Notes under the pieces: generated by a model
What the model saw: the letters and a program-made list of their open reading frames with translations, nothing else
What the model was told of the DNA's origin: nothing
Database searches by the model: none
Source: Rhodobacteraceae bacterium UBA3087
GTDB lineage: Bacteria; Pseudomonadota; Alphaproteobacteria; Rhodobacterales; Rhodobacteraceae
Reading direction: 5' to 3'
NCBI GenBank assembly: GCA_002367285.1
Contig: DFBF01000045.1
Location: 1-6,013 of the forward strand
Length of the DNA: 6,013 nt
Translations under genes and position numbers: made by a program
Part shown: piece by piece, positions 1 to 6,013 of the stretch
How the letters are laid out: every line of letters starts with the position of its first letter
How positions within the stretch are numbered: position 1 is the stretch's first letter

Positions 1-256
1 CCGCGCCGCCAGCCATGCCGGAACCTGCTTCGAAGAGGCTTGCGCCATCGGCACGTACACAAACGCGAGCGGTGTTGCCGTTAACGACAACGGGCTCTGG
101 CTTACAGTTCTAGACAACGCCATTTGCGCCCTGAACCTGCAGTTCATAAACGGGATCGCCCGATGCACCCAGCACGCCGGCCTGAGTGGTCGTCTGAGCA
201 AAAGACGCACCCGCAAGTGCAATCGCCGCTGCTGTAACTGTCGCAAACATTTTCAT
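1..256 (-). pseudogene. Small secreted protein gene, 5' part, interrupted by an in-frame TAG; continues beyond the left edge
   Basis: The ATG at 256-254 opens a frame beginning MKMFATVTAAAIALAGASFA, a typical Sec signal peptide: short basic start, Ala-rich hydrophobic core, probable cleavage after Ala20 before QTTT. The mature part begins QTTTQAGVLGASGDPVYELQ and then meets TAG at 112-110 (codon 49), directly after GANGVV. Past the stop the same frame stays open for 36 codons to the window edge and still looks like protein: NCKPEPVVVNGNTARVCVRA, then DGASLFEAGSGMAGGA. Two cysteines (51 and 66) could form a disulphide in the periplasm. I recall similar short secreted proteins of unknown function in Rhodobacteraceae, often with an aromatic residue before the NC/TC motif, so the TAG probably replaces a Tyr codon (TAC or TAT, one base change). 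AGGAG at 271-267 lies 10 bases before the ATG; a second ATG at 250-248 is possible. The stop could be a true nonsense mutation, a sequencing error, or a suppressed codon. If it is real and read as stop, only a 48-residue precursor is made. The function is unknown. Confidence 0.75.
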
Positions 257-420
257 CTCGAAGATACTCCTGTGATAATTCTAAATTCCGGTTGATCGCA
301 TCATGGCACATCTCTCCAATACGCGCAAAGCCGAATTGTTAATCCGTAGTTAATTTAGACGTGTACGAAGCGCTCCGGACACAAACGCTTAAAATCTGGT
401 CACGTTCCCTGCCTTTCTAG
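257..420. other. AT-richer intergenic region between the carboxypeptidase gene and the small secreted-protein gene
   Basis: This 164-base stretch contains the AGGAG ribosome-binding site (271-267, minus strand) of the small secreted protein. I found no minus-strand pair of -35 and -10 boxes with both good match and good spacing. The best fragments are TTAACA (minus strand, around 341-336) with only a poor -10, and TAGAAT (around 284-279) with no -35. A 5-bp stem (AAGCG/CGCTT, about 368-390) lacks a T-run and is not a credible terminator. Whether the small gene has its own promoter or is reached by read-through from the carboxypeptidase gene is therefore open. Confidence 0.5.
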
Positions 421-1899
421 CTAAATATTATAAATTTGTGCAAACTTTTTCTCTAGATAGGCAAGAAGTGGCGCTTCGCTGGGATCTTGGCCGCAGGCCT
501 TCGCAATGACCTCCCGCGGCGCATAGAGACCGCCGTGTTTTTGTACGTTGTTACGCAGCCAGCCGGTTGCCGCACTTGTGTCGCCGCGCGCCAGGTCAGC
601 ATCCAAGTCAGGTAACGCCACGCGCATAGTCTCGTGCAGACATCCGGCATAGACATTGCCCAGCGTATAAGTCGGGAAATACCCGAGCAGGCCAACCGAC
701 CAATGGACATCTTGCAGAACGCCATGCGAGGGACGGTCGACTTTATACCCGAAATCCGCTTCAAACCGGTCATTCCAAGCGGCTTCGAGGTCAGACACCT
801 GGAGGTCACCCGACATCAGGGCGCGTTCCAGATCAAAGCGCAGCAACACATGCAGGTTATACTGCAGCTCATCCGCCTCGGTGCGGATGAAACCATCAGA
901 TACCCTGTTCACGATGCGGTAAAAGGTATCCTCATCTGCCACGCCGAAATCGCCAAAGGCGTCTTTCATCTCGCCAAACAGCCAGCCGGTGAAAGCGCGA
1001 CTGCGACCGATCTGATTCTCATAAATCCGGCTCTGGCTTTCATGCACGCCCATCGACACGCCTGCCCCCAGCGGAGTCAGCAGATAATCGCGATCAATGC
1101 CCTGTTCGTAACAGGCATGCCCCGTTTCATGGATGGTCGAATAGAAACAGTTAAACGGATCGGTCGGGCTGGTGCGCGTGGTGATGCGTACGTCCAGGCC
1201 AGACCCGGAACTGAACGGGTGCACCGCCTTGTCCAGCCGCCCATGCGCCATGTCATAGCCAAAGGTCTTGGCCAGTTCGCGGGTCAGTTTCATCTGTTTG
1301 CGTTCGTCAAACGTGCCCTCAAGCGAGGTCGGCTGATGATCCGCCCCCATGGTTGCGTCGCGCAGCGCCACAAGGCGCGGGCGCAGGGCGTCGAACATGG
1401 ACTGAAGCTCGGCCCCGGTGATGCCGGGTTCAAAGTCATCCAGCAGCGCGTCATACAGATCACCGCCGTCGGCCAAGGCCGTGGCCTCTTCCACCTTCAG
1501 GCGGACGATGTTTTCCAGAACCGGGCGGAAGGCGTCGAAATCATCCGCTGCACGGGCCTTGGCCCAGTCGCCTTGCGCAGCCGAGGTTGCGCGGGCGATC
1601 TCGCCAGCCAGGGCGGCAGGTACCTTGTTCATCCGGTCAAACGAGCGACGGATATGGCGCAGATTTGCCCGTCCAACATCGTCCAGCACGCTTTCGTCCA
1701 CCGCTTCCAGCCAATCGCCAACCCGTGGATCGGACCGGCGCCCGTGCAGCACATGTTCGATGGCGCCCATTTCTTCGGCCCGTTGTGGGGCGGCCTCGCG
1801 CGGCATCATGGTTTCCTGATCCCAACCCAAGCGGCCCGCGATCTGCGCCAGCGCCTGGGTGTCACGGTCAAACGCCATCAGCTCATCATATGCAGTCAT
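421..1899 (-). CDS. M32 family metallocarboxypeptidase (carboxypeptidase Taq type)
   Basis: This is a cytoplasmic zinc carboxypeptidase that removes single residues from the C-termini of peptides; M32 enzymes have broad specificity and usually form homodimers. The 492-residue product has the usual family length of about 500. Every signature motif I know for M32 is present and in order: HPF (227-229), DVRIT (236-240), the zinc-binding HETGH (257-261) with catalytic Glu258, HESQ (286-289) supplying the third zinc ligand Glu287, IRTEAD (338-343) and GVLQDVHW (393-400), followed by GYFPTYTLGN. No signal peptide or membrane segment is visible, so the enzyme should act in the cytoplasm. The ATG at 1899-1897 is supported by AAGGA at 1910-1906, six bases upstream, and the N-terminus MTAYDELMAF matches the family's helical start. 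The gene follows ctaA with one base between stop and start, so it is probably the second gene of a two-gene operon. Its physiological substrate and any link to heme A synthesis are unknown. Confidence 0.96.
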   Translation of the reverse strand: MTAYDELMAFDRDTQALAQIAGRLGWDQETMMPREAAPQRAEEMGAIEHVLHGRRSDPRVGDWLEAVDESVLDDVGRANLRHIRRSFDRMNKVPAALAGEIARATSAAQGDWAKARAADDFDAFRPVLENIVRLKVEEATALADGGDLYDALLDDFEPGITGAELQSMFDALRPRLVALRDATMGADHQPTSLEGTFDERKQMKLTRELAKTFGYDMAHGRLDKAVHPFSSGSGLDVRITTRTSPTDPFNCFYSTIHETGHACYEQGIDRDYLLTPLGAGVSMGVHESQSRIYENQIGRSRAFTGWLFGEMKDAFGDFGVADEDTFYRIVNRVSDGFIRTEADELQYNLHVLLRFDLERALMSGDLQVSDLEAAWNDRFEADFGYKVDRPSHGVLQDVHWSVGLLGYFPTYTLGNVYAGCLHETMRVALPDLDADLARGDTSAATGWLRNNVQKHGGLYAPREVIAKACGQDPSEAPLLAYLEKKFAQIYNI

Positions 1900-1900
1900 A

Positions 1901-3043
1901 TCAGGTCCTTACGGATTGTTCGGTGGGATAGCCCGACAGGAAACGGGCGTTCAGGATCAGAACCCAGGCCAGAATGGCCCCGACCTGATGGGTGATCGCG
2001 ATATGCAGCGGCGCGGCATAGAGCACGGTGAAAATGCCCAGCAAGGCCTGGGCGATAATCATAACGCCCACCAGCGTGAATGCCTGACGCGTCACCGGGT
2101 TGGGCGAGCGGCGCGAGACACGCCAGACCACCAGCGCAAAGATCAAGACCGTATAGCCCAGCATGCGGTGCATGAACTGCACAAGGCCTGCGTTTTCAAA
2201 GAAATTGCGCCAGCCGGGGGTGATCGAAAATGCATCAGGCGGAAAGAATTGGTCGGCCATCCAGGGCCAATCGACAAAACTGCGCCCGGCGTCGATCCCG
2301 GCCACCAACGCACCCAACAGGATTTGCAGCCCGGCCAGATGCAACAGTCCCGTGGACATGCCCCAGAGCTTGCGCTCGCGCCCGCGGCGGGCCTGCATCA
2401 AGGCGGCCTCTTTGCGACCCAACAGCAGGATATACCAGGTGATCAGCCCAAGGATCAGGAACGCCAGGCCCAGGTGCGTGGCCAGCCGGTACGAGGCGAC
2501 ATCGACCATATTGCCGCTGAGGCCCGAGGAGACCATCCACCAGCCAATGGCCCCCTGCGCCCCGCCCAACGCCCCTATGCCGACCAGACGCGCGGTCCAG
2601 CCGGTGGGAATGCGTTTGGTGACCAGAAAGAAGACAAATCCAAGCGCCCAGACCAGACCAATGAAGCGGCCCAGTTGCCGGTGGCCCCATTCCCACCAAT
2701 AGATGGACTTGAAGGCCTCCAGCGACATGCCTTTGTTTTGCAGCTGATATTCCGGGCTGGCCTGGTATTTTTCAAACTCGGACGCCCAATCGTCGGCGTT
2801 CATTGGCGGCAGCGCGCCGGTCACTACGTTCCATTCGGTGATCGACAGGCCCGAATCCGTCAGACGGGTCAGCCCGCCGACCACAACCATGGCCGCGACC
2901 ATAAGGAACAGCACCATCAACCAGGCCCTGATTCCACCGCGCCCCCGGCCTCCGCCCCCGCGTTCGATCGCTCCTTTTTCCAGGGCCAGGCGTGTGCCGG
3001 CCTCGTCGCTGACTTCCTCGAAAATGCTGCGTGGCTGGGCCAT
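1901..3043 (-). CDS. ctaA: Heme A synthase, COX15/CtaA type 2
   Basis: This inner-membrane enzyme oxidises the C8 methyl of heme O to a formyl group, giving heme A for aa3-type cytochrome c oxidase. Residue numbers here count from the upstream ATG at 3058; subtract 5 for the start chosen. Eight hydrophobic segments are seen at roughly 44-63, 127-146, 156-176, 193-213, 234-256, 294-313, 325-346 and 353-374. Conserved motifs include GGLTRLTDSGLSITEW (61-76) after helix 1 and WWEWGHRQLGR (121-131). His126, His195 (ATHLGLAF), His297 (FMHRMLGY) and His357 (ITHQVGA) fall at the helix positions expected for heme ligands. There is no cysteine, unlike the Bacillus-type enzyme, which has a cysteine pair. 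I chose the ATG at 3043-3041, giving MAQPRSIFEEV and 380 residues, because GGGGGA (3053-3048) sits four bases upstream and related proteins, as I recall them, start just before RSIFEEV. The ATG at 3058 would add MTGDS but has no ribosome-binding site and lies about five bases from the predicted transcript start. The gene is divergent from gyrA and coupled to the downstream carboxypeptidase. Confidence 0.95.
   Translation of the reverse strand: MAQPRSIFEEVSDEAGTRLALEKGAIERGGGGRGRGGIRAWLMVLFLMVAAMVVVGGLTRLTDSGLSITEWNVVTGALPPMNADDWASEFEKYQASPEYQLQNKGMSLEAFKSIYWWEWGHRQLGRFIGLVWALGFVFFLVTKRIPTGWTARLVGIGALGGAQGAIGWWMVSSGLSGNMVDVASYRLATHLGLAFLILGLITWYILLLGRKEAALMQARRGRERKLWGMSTGLLHLAGLQILLGALVAGIDAGRSFVDWPWMADQFFPPDAFSITPGWRNFFENAGLVQFMHRMLGYTVLIFALVVWRVSRRSPNPVTRQAFTLVGVMIIAQALLGIFTVLYAAPLHIAITHQVGAILAWVLILNARFLSGYPTEQSVRT
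1906..1910 (-). promoter_or_regulatory. Ribosome-binding site of the carboxypeptidase gene, inside the end of ctaA
   Basis: On the minus strand AAGGA (1910-1906) lies six bases before the ATG at 1899. It overlaps the last codons of ctaA (Arg-Thr-stop). The ctaA stop TGA (1903-1901) is separated from the next ATG by a single T, giving TGATATG. Terminating ribosomes would stop on top of the start site, which is the usual layout for translational coupling. Confidence 0.8.
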
Positions 3044-3069
3044 GCTGTCCCCCGTCATGTTTTCGCGCG

Positions 3070-3098
3070 ATAATCAATCAGATAAGGGCGCGCGGCAA
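3070..3098 (-). promoter_or_regulatory. Candidate sigma-70 promoter for ctaA
   Basis: On the minus strand TTGCCG (3098-3093, 4 of 6 matches to TTGACA) is followed after 17 bases by GATTAT (3075-3070, 4 of 6 to TATAAT). Transcription would start near 3063. That leaves a leader of about 20 bases to the ATG at 3043 and only about 5 to the ATG at 3058, which supports the inner start. A GATAA direct repeat (3069-3073 and 3081-3085) and a CGCGCG pair (3064-3069 and 3089-3094) flank or overlap the -10 region. The prediction comes from consensus matching only. Confidence 0.35.
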
Positions 3099-3104
3099 GC
3101 CATG

Positions 3105-3129
3105 AAAAGGGGGGATTTGCGTCCCTTTT
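3105..3129. repeat. Inverted repeat AAAAGGG / CCCTTTT between the divergent promoters
   Basis: The arms AAAAGGG (3105-3111) and CCCTTTT (3123-3129) are perfect 7-bp inverted copies separated by 11 bases. The element ends two bases before the candidate gyrA -35 box and begins six bases upstream of the candidate ctaA -35 box. This position would suit an operator or a site for a dimeric regulator acting on both genes, but a chance repeat of this size cannot be excluded. It is not a terminator for either flanking gene, since both are transcribed away from it. Confidence 0.3.
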
Positions 3130-3131
3130 GG

Positions 3132-3161
3132 TTGCCCTGCCAGCTTGCCCAATGATATAGT
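3132..3161 (+). promoter_or_regulatory. Candidate sigma-70 promoter for gyrA
   Basis: TTGCCC (3132-3137, 4 of 6 to TTGACA) is followed after 18 bases by TATAGT (3156-3161, 5 of 6 to TATAAT). The expected transcript start is near 3168, giving a leader of about 28-40 bases to the possible gyrA starts. A second TTGCCC copy at 3145-3150 has a poorer -10 partner. If this promoter is right, the in-frame TTG at 3145 cannot be the gyrA start, since it lies inside the promoter. Confidence 0.45.
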
Positions 3162-3195
3162 TGCAAGAACTAGATATTGTGTGCACGGCACAGGA

Positions 3196-5943
3196 ATGGC
3201 GGATAACGTGAACGATACCCCTGAACCCCCTGAAAACACAGACGATAATACGCCTGGGCGTTATGTCTATGACGGCCCTCAGATCTCGATTGAGGAGGAG
3301 ATGAAGACCTCCTATCTCGACTATGCGATGAGCGTCATTGTCAGCCGGGCCATTCCGGACCTGCGCGACGGGCTGAAACCCGTCCACCGCCGCATTCTTT
3401 ATGCGATGCACGAGACCGGAAACAGCCACGACAAACCCTATCGCAAGTCGGCCCGCCCGGTCGGTGACACGATGGGGAAATACCACCCGCATGGGGACAG
3501 CGCGATCTATGACGCGTTGGTGCGTATGGCACAGCCGTTTTCCATGTCGCTGCCTTTGCTGGACGGTCAGGGCAACTTTGGCTCGATGGATGGCGATAAC
3601 GCCGCTGCCATGCGATATACCGAAGTCCGCATGGACAAACCCGCGGCCTTCCTGCTGGCGGATATCGAAAAAGACACGGTTGATTTCGGCGACAACTATG
3701 ACGGCAAGGACAAGGAGCCGACGGTTCTGCCGGCGCGGTTCCCCAATATGCTGGTCAATGGTGCGAGCGGTATTGCTGTCGGCATGGCGACCAACATTCC
3801 GCCCCACAACCTTGGCGAAGTGATTGACGCAACGCTGGCGCTGATCGAAAACCCCGACCTGTCCTCGGAAGGGCTGATGGAATATGTGCCCGCCCCGGAT
3901 TTCCCGACGGGCGGCATTATTCTGGGCCGGGCTGGCGCAAAAAAGGCATACTTGGAAGGGCGCGGCAGCGTCATCATCCGCGCCAAAACCCGGATCGAAG
4001 AAATCCGCAAGGATCGCTATGCCATCGTGCTGGATGAGATCCCCTATCAGGTCAACAAGGCCAGCATGATCGAAAAGATCGCCGAACTGGTGCGCGACAA
4101 AAAGCTGGAAGGCATTTCGGCGGTTCAGGACGAATCGGACCGGATCGGCGTGCGCGTGGTGGTTGAACTGAAACGTGACGCGACGCCCGAAGTGGTGTTG
4201 AACCAGCTGTTCCGCTTTACCCAGATGCAGACCAGTTTCGGCTGTAACATGCTGGCGCTGAATGGCGGTCGGCCCGAACAGCTGACCCTGTATGATTTCC
4301 TGAGCTATTTCATCACCTTCCGCGAGGAAGTTGTGACGCGCCGCACGGCGTTCGAGCTGCGCAAATCACGCGAACGCAGCCATATTCTGTGTGGTCTGGC
4401 CGTGGCCGTTTCCAATGTCGATGAAGTGGTCGCCACCATCCGAGGGTCGCAAGACCCGGCGGACGCACGTGAAAAACTGATGGGCCGCCGCTGGCCTGCA
4501 CAAGACATCGCCGAATACATTCAGTTGATTGATGATCCGACCCATAAGATGAATGACGACGGGACCTATAACCTGTCCGAAACCCAGGCGCGTGCCATTC
4601 TGGAATTGCGGCTGCAACGCCTGACCGCGATGGGCGTCAAGGAAGTCACGGACGAGCTGCAAGAGCTGGCCGCCAAGATCCGCGACTATCTGGACATTCT
4701 GCGCTCGCGCGATCGAATTATGGAGATCATTTCCGGCGAATTGCTGGAGGTGAAAGAGGCGTTCGCCGTACCGCGTCGCACCCAGATCGTTGACTGGTCC
4801 GGTGATATGGACGACGAAGACCTGATTGAACGCGAGGACATGGTGGTGACCATCACCGCCTCGGGTTGGGCGAAACGCACGCCTTTGGCCGATTTCCGCG
4901 CCCAGAAACGGGGCGGCAAGGGCCTGTCGGGCATGGCGACCAAGGACGAGGACGTGATCACCACGCTGTTCGTCGCCAATACGCACACGCAGCTGTTGTT
5001 CTTTACCGATGACGGCATGGCCTACAAGTTGAAGACCTGGCGTTTGCCCCAGGGTGGGCGCACCGCCAAGGGAAAACCACTGGTCAATATCCTGCCAATC
5101 CCGACCGGGGTGTCGATTGCTGCGATCCTGCCCGTGGATCGGGACGAGGACGACTGGGACGACTTGCAGATCGTCTTCGCCACCTCCAAAGGGTCGGTCC
5201 GGCGCAACCGCCTGTCTGACTTCACCAACGTCATGCGCAACGGCAAGATCGCGATGAAATTCGAAGGTGACGACGAAGGCACCCGCCTGATCAACGCGCG
5301 AATTTGTGATGAAAATGATGACGTTATGCTGGTAACTTCAAGTGGTCGGGCGATCCGTTTCCCGGTCACGGATGTGCGTGTGTTCAACTCGCGTTCCTCG
5401 ACCGGTGTGCGCGGCATCAAGCTGATCAATGCTGGGGATGAGGTCGTCTCGGCCTCGGTGATCCGCCATTTCGAAGCCACGCCGGATGACCGGACCGCCT
5501 TTATCAAACGCTTCCGCTCAGGGCTGGGCAGCGATGCTTCGGACGAGGACAGCAGCGAAGAGGTGTCCGGTGATCTGTCCGAGGAGCGGTATCAAGAAAT
5601 GCTCTCGGCCAACGATTTGCTTGTGACGATCAACAAGGGCGGCACAGGCAACCTGACGTCCAGCCATGACTATCGGGTCAGTGGCCGTGGTGGTCAGGGT
5701 GTTGGCGCCATGAAGGGCGGCGAGATCGTGGCCTGTTTCCCGATCGAGATCGAAGACCAGATCATGCTGGCGACCTCGAAGGGACAATCGATCCGTTGTC
5801 CGGTCGATGGCATCAGCTTCCGGTCGCGCGGCGCCGGTGGTGTGAAAGTGTTCAACACTGGCAAGGGCGAAGTGGTCGTCTCTGTCGCGCGCATCGCCGA
5901 ACAGAGCGATGAGGATGAGGACACCGGCGAAACCGACGCCTGA
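3196..5943 (+). CDS. gyrA: DNA gyrase subunit A
   Basis: GyrA is the DNA-breaking and -rejoining subunit of the A2B2 gyrase, which introduces negative supercoils using ATP hydrolysed by GyrB. The 915-residue product is full length. The breakage-reunion domain starts near SYLDYAMSVIVSRAIPDLRD (39-58). The catalytic Tyr141 lies in AMRYTE and corresponds to E. coli Tyr122. The quinolone-determining region contains HPHGDSAIYD (97-106), with Ser102 and Asp106 matching E. coli Ser83 and Asp87, the drug-sensitive residues. The coiled-coil/C-gate region carries LSETQARAIL (from about 460). The C-terminal DNA-wrapping pinwheel begins with the GyrA box QKRGGKG (570-576), which separates gyrase from topoisomerase IV ParC. 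An acidic insert (about 776-797) and an acidic tail (SDEDEDTGETDA) are present. I took the ATG at 3196, but AGGA (3192-3195) abuts it, too close for ribosome binding. The GTG at 3208 (protein starting with NDTPEPP after fMet) has GGCGGA four bases upstream and is a serious alternative. The gene is transcribed alone, away from ctaA, and ends in a strong terminator. Confidence 0.98.
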   Translation: MADNVNDTPEPPENTDDNTPGRYVYDGPQISIEEEMKTSYLDYAMSVIVSRAIPDLRDGLKPVHRRILYAMHETGNSHDKPYRKSARPVGDTMGKYHPHGDSAIYDALVRMAQPFSMSLPLLDGQGNFGSMDGDNAAAMRYTEVRMDKPAAFLLADIEKDTVDFGDNYDGKDKEPTVLPARFPNMLVNGASGIAVGMATNIPPHNLGEVIDATLALIENPDLSSEGLMEYVPAPDFPTGGIILGRAGAKKAYLEGRGSVIIRAKTRIEEIRKDRYAIVLDEIPYQVNKASMIEKIAELVRDKKLEGISAVQDESDRIGVRVVVELKRDATPEVVLNQLFRFTQMQTSFGCNMLALNGGRPEQLTLYDFLSYFITFREEVVTRRTAFELRKSRERSHILCGLAVAVSNVDEVVATIRGSQDPADAREKLMGRRWPAQDIAEYIQLIDDPTHKMNDDGTYNLSETQARAILELRLQRLTAMGVKEVTDELQELAAKIRDYLDILRSRDRIMEIISGELLEVKEAFAVPRRTQIVDWSGDMDDEDLIEREDMVVTITASGWAKRTPLADFRAQKRGGKGLSGMATKDEDVITTLFVANTHTQLLFFTDDGMAYKLKTWRLPQGGRTAKGKPLVNILPIPTGVSIAAILPVDRDEDDWDDLQIVFATSKGSVRRNRLSDFTNVMRNGKIAMKFEGDDEGTRLINARICDENDDVMLVTSSGRAIRFPVTDVRVFNSRSSTGVRGIKLINAGDEVVSASVIRHFEATPDDRTAFIKRFRSGLGSDASDEDSSEEVSGDLSEERYQEMLSANDLLVTINKGGTGNLTSSHDYRVSGRGGQGVGAMKGGEIVACFPIEIEDQIMLATSKGQSIRCPVDGISFRSRGAGGVKVFNTGKGEVVVSVARIAEQSDEDEDTGETDA

Positions 5944-5969
5944 TCCTGCCCCGTCTTGCAAGACATGAC

Positions 5970-6000
5970 AAAAGGCCCGCAGCTGTTGCGGGCCTTTTTC
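5970..6000 (+). terminator. Intrinsic terminator downstream of gyrA
   Basis: A 12-bp perfect stem (5970-5981 pairing with 5987-5998) closes a 5-base loop GCTGT and has the GC-rich core GGCCCGC/GCGGGCC. It begins 26 bases after the gyrA stop codon. The descending arm ends in a run of five T (5995-5999), partly inside the stem. Because the stem is flanked by A on the left and T on the right, it could also stop a convergent transcript entering from the right. Confidence 0.9.
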
Positions 6001-6013
6001 GTCCCCAAAGCCC

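Noticed and set aside
1..256. A frameshift or programmed recoding in the small secreted-protein gene
   Set aside because: The reading frame is identical before and after the TAG, so no shift is needed, and there is no slippery sequence or obvious stem-loop just downstream that would suggest programmed read-through.
368..390. A hairpin (AAGCG/CGCTT) after the carboxypeptidase gene as its terminator
   Set aside because: The stem is only 5 bp with a 13-base loop and no T-run follows on the minus strand.
634..1995. A 453-codon open frame on the plus strand across the carboxypeptidase gene
   Set aside because: It is antisense to a gene with all M32 motifs. Long antisense frames are expected opposite GC-rich coding DNA, and the translation shows no recognisable domain. 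It also runs into the antisense of ctaA, crossing two real genes.
1859..3073. A 404-codon open frame on the plus strand across ctaA
   Set aside because: It mirrors ctaA. Its composition (rich in Gln, Pro, Arg, Asp and His) is what the complement of hydrophobic membrane codons gives, and no family is recognisable.
3064..3077. A possible FNR/FnrL box (TTGAT-N4-ATCAA) in the ctaA promoter
   Set aside because: The half-site TTGAT is present on the minus strand (3077-3073), but the partner position reads GCGCG instead of ATCAA.
3055..3807. A 250-codon minus-strand frame opposite the 5' part of gyrA
   Set aside because: It is antisense to the highly conserved gyrase breakage domain and its promoter, has no recognisable motif, and would run through both candidate promoters.

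Overview
The window reads as chromosomal housekeeping DNA from an alphaproteobacterium, most likely a Rhodobacterales/Roseobacter-type bacterium. This rests on the moderately high GC content, the COX15-like (type 2) heme A synthase with its N-terminal RSIFEEV stretch, and the sequence style of the GyrA protein. The assignment is from memory of these families, not from a search.

From left to right: (1) positions 1-256, minus strand, hold the 5' part of a small secreted-protein gene that runs off the left edge. Its reading frame carries one in-frame TAG at codon 49, after which the same frame stays open and protein-like to the window edge. (2) Positions 257-420 are an AT-richer intergenic stretch with the ribosome-binding site of that gene but no convincing promoter or terminator. 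(3) Positions 421-1899, minus strand, encode a complete M32 (Taq-type) metallocarboxypeptidase. (4) Positions 1901-3043 (or 3058), minus strand, encode heme A synthase CtaA. Its stop codon lies one base from the start of the carboxypeptidase, so the two are very probably co-transcribed, ctaA first. (5) About 3044-3195 is a divergent regulatory region with candidate sigma-70 promoters facing both ways and a 7-bp inverted repeat between them. (6) Positions 3196-5943, plus strand, encode DNA gyrase subunit A, followed by (7) a strong intrinsic terminator at 5970-6000.

The genes do not form one pathway. CtaA makes heme A for aa3-type cytochrome oxidase, the carboxypeptidase trims peptides in the cytoplasm, and gyrase controls DNA supercoiling. 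No mobile element, CRISPR array, tRNA or rRNA, or defence-like module was seen. The observation most worth checking is the amber codon in the small secreted-protein gene. The rest is well-conserved core genome, and I see no evidence of a new biological system here.
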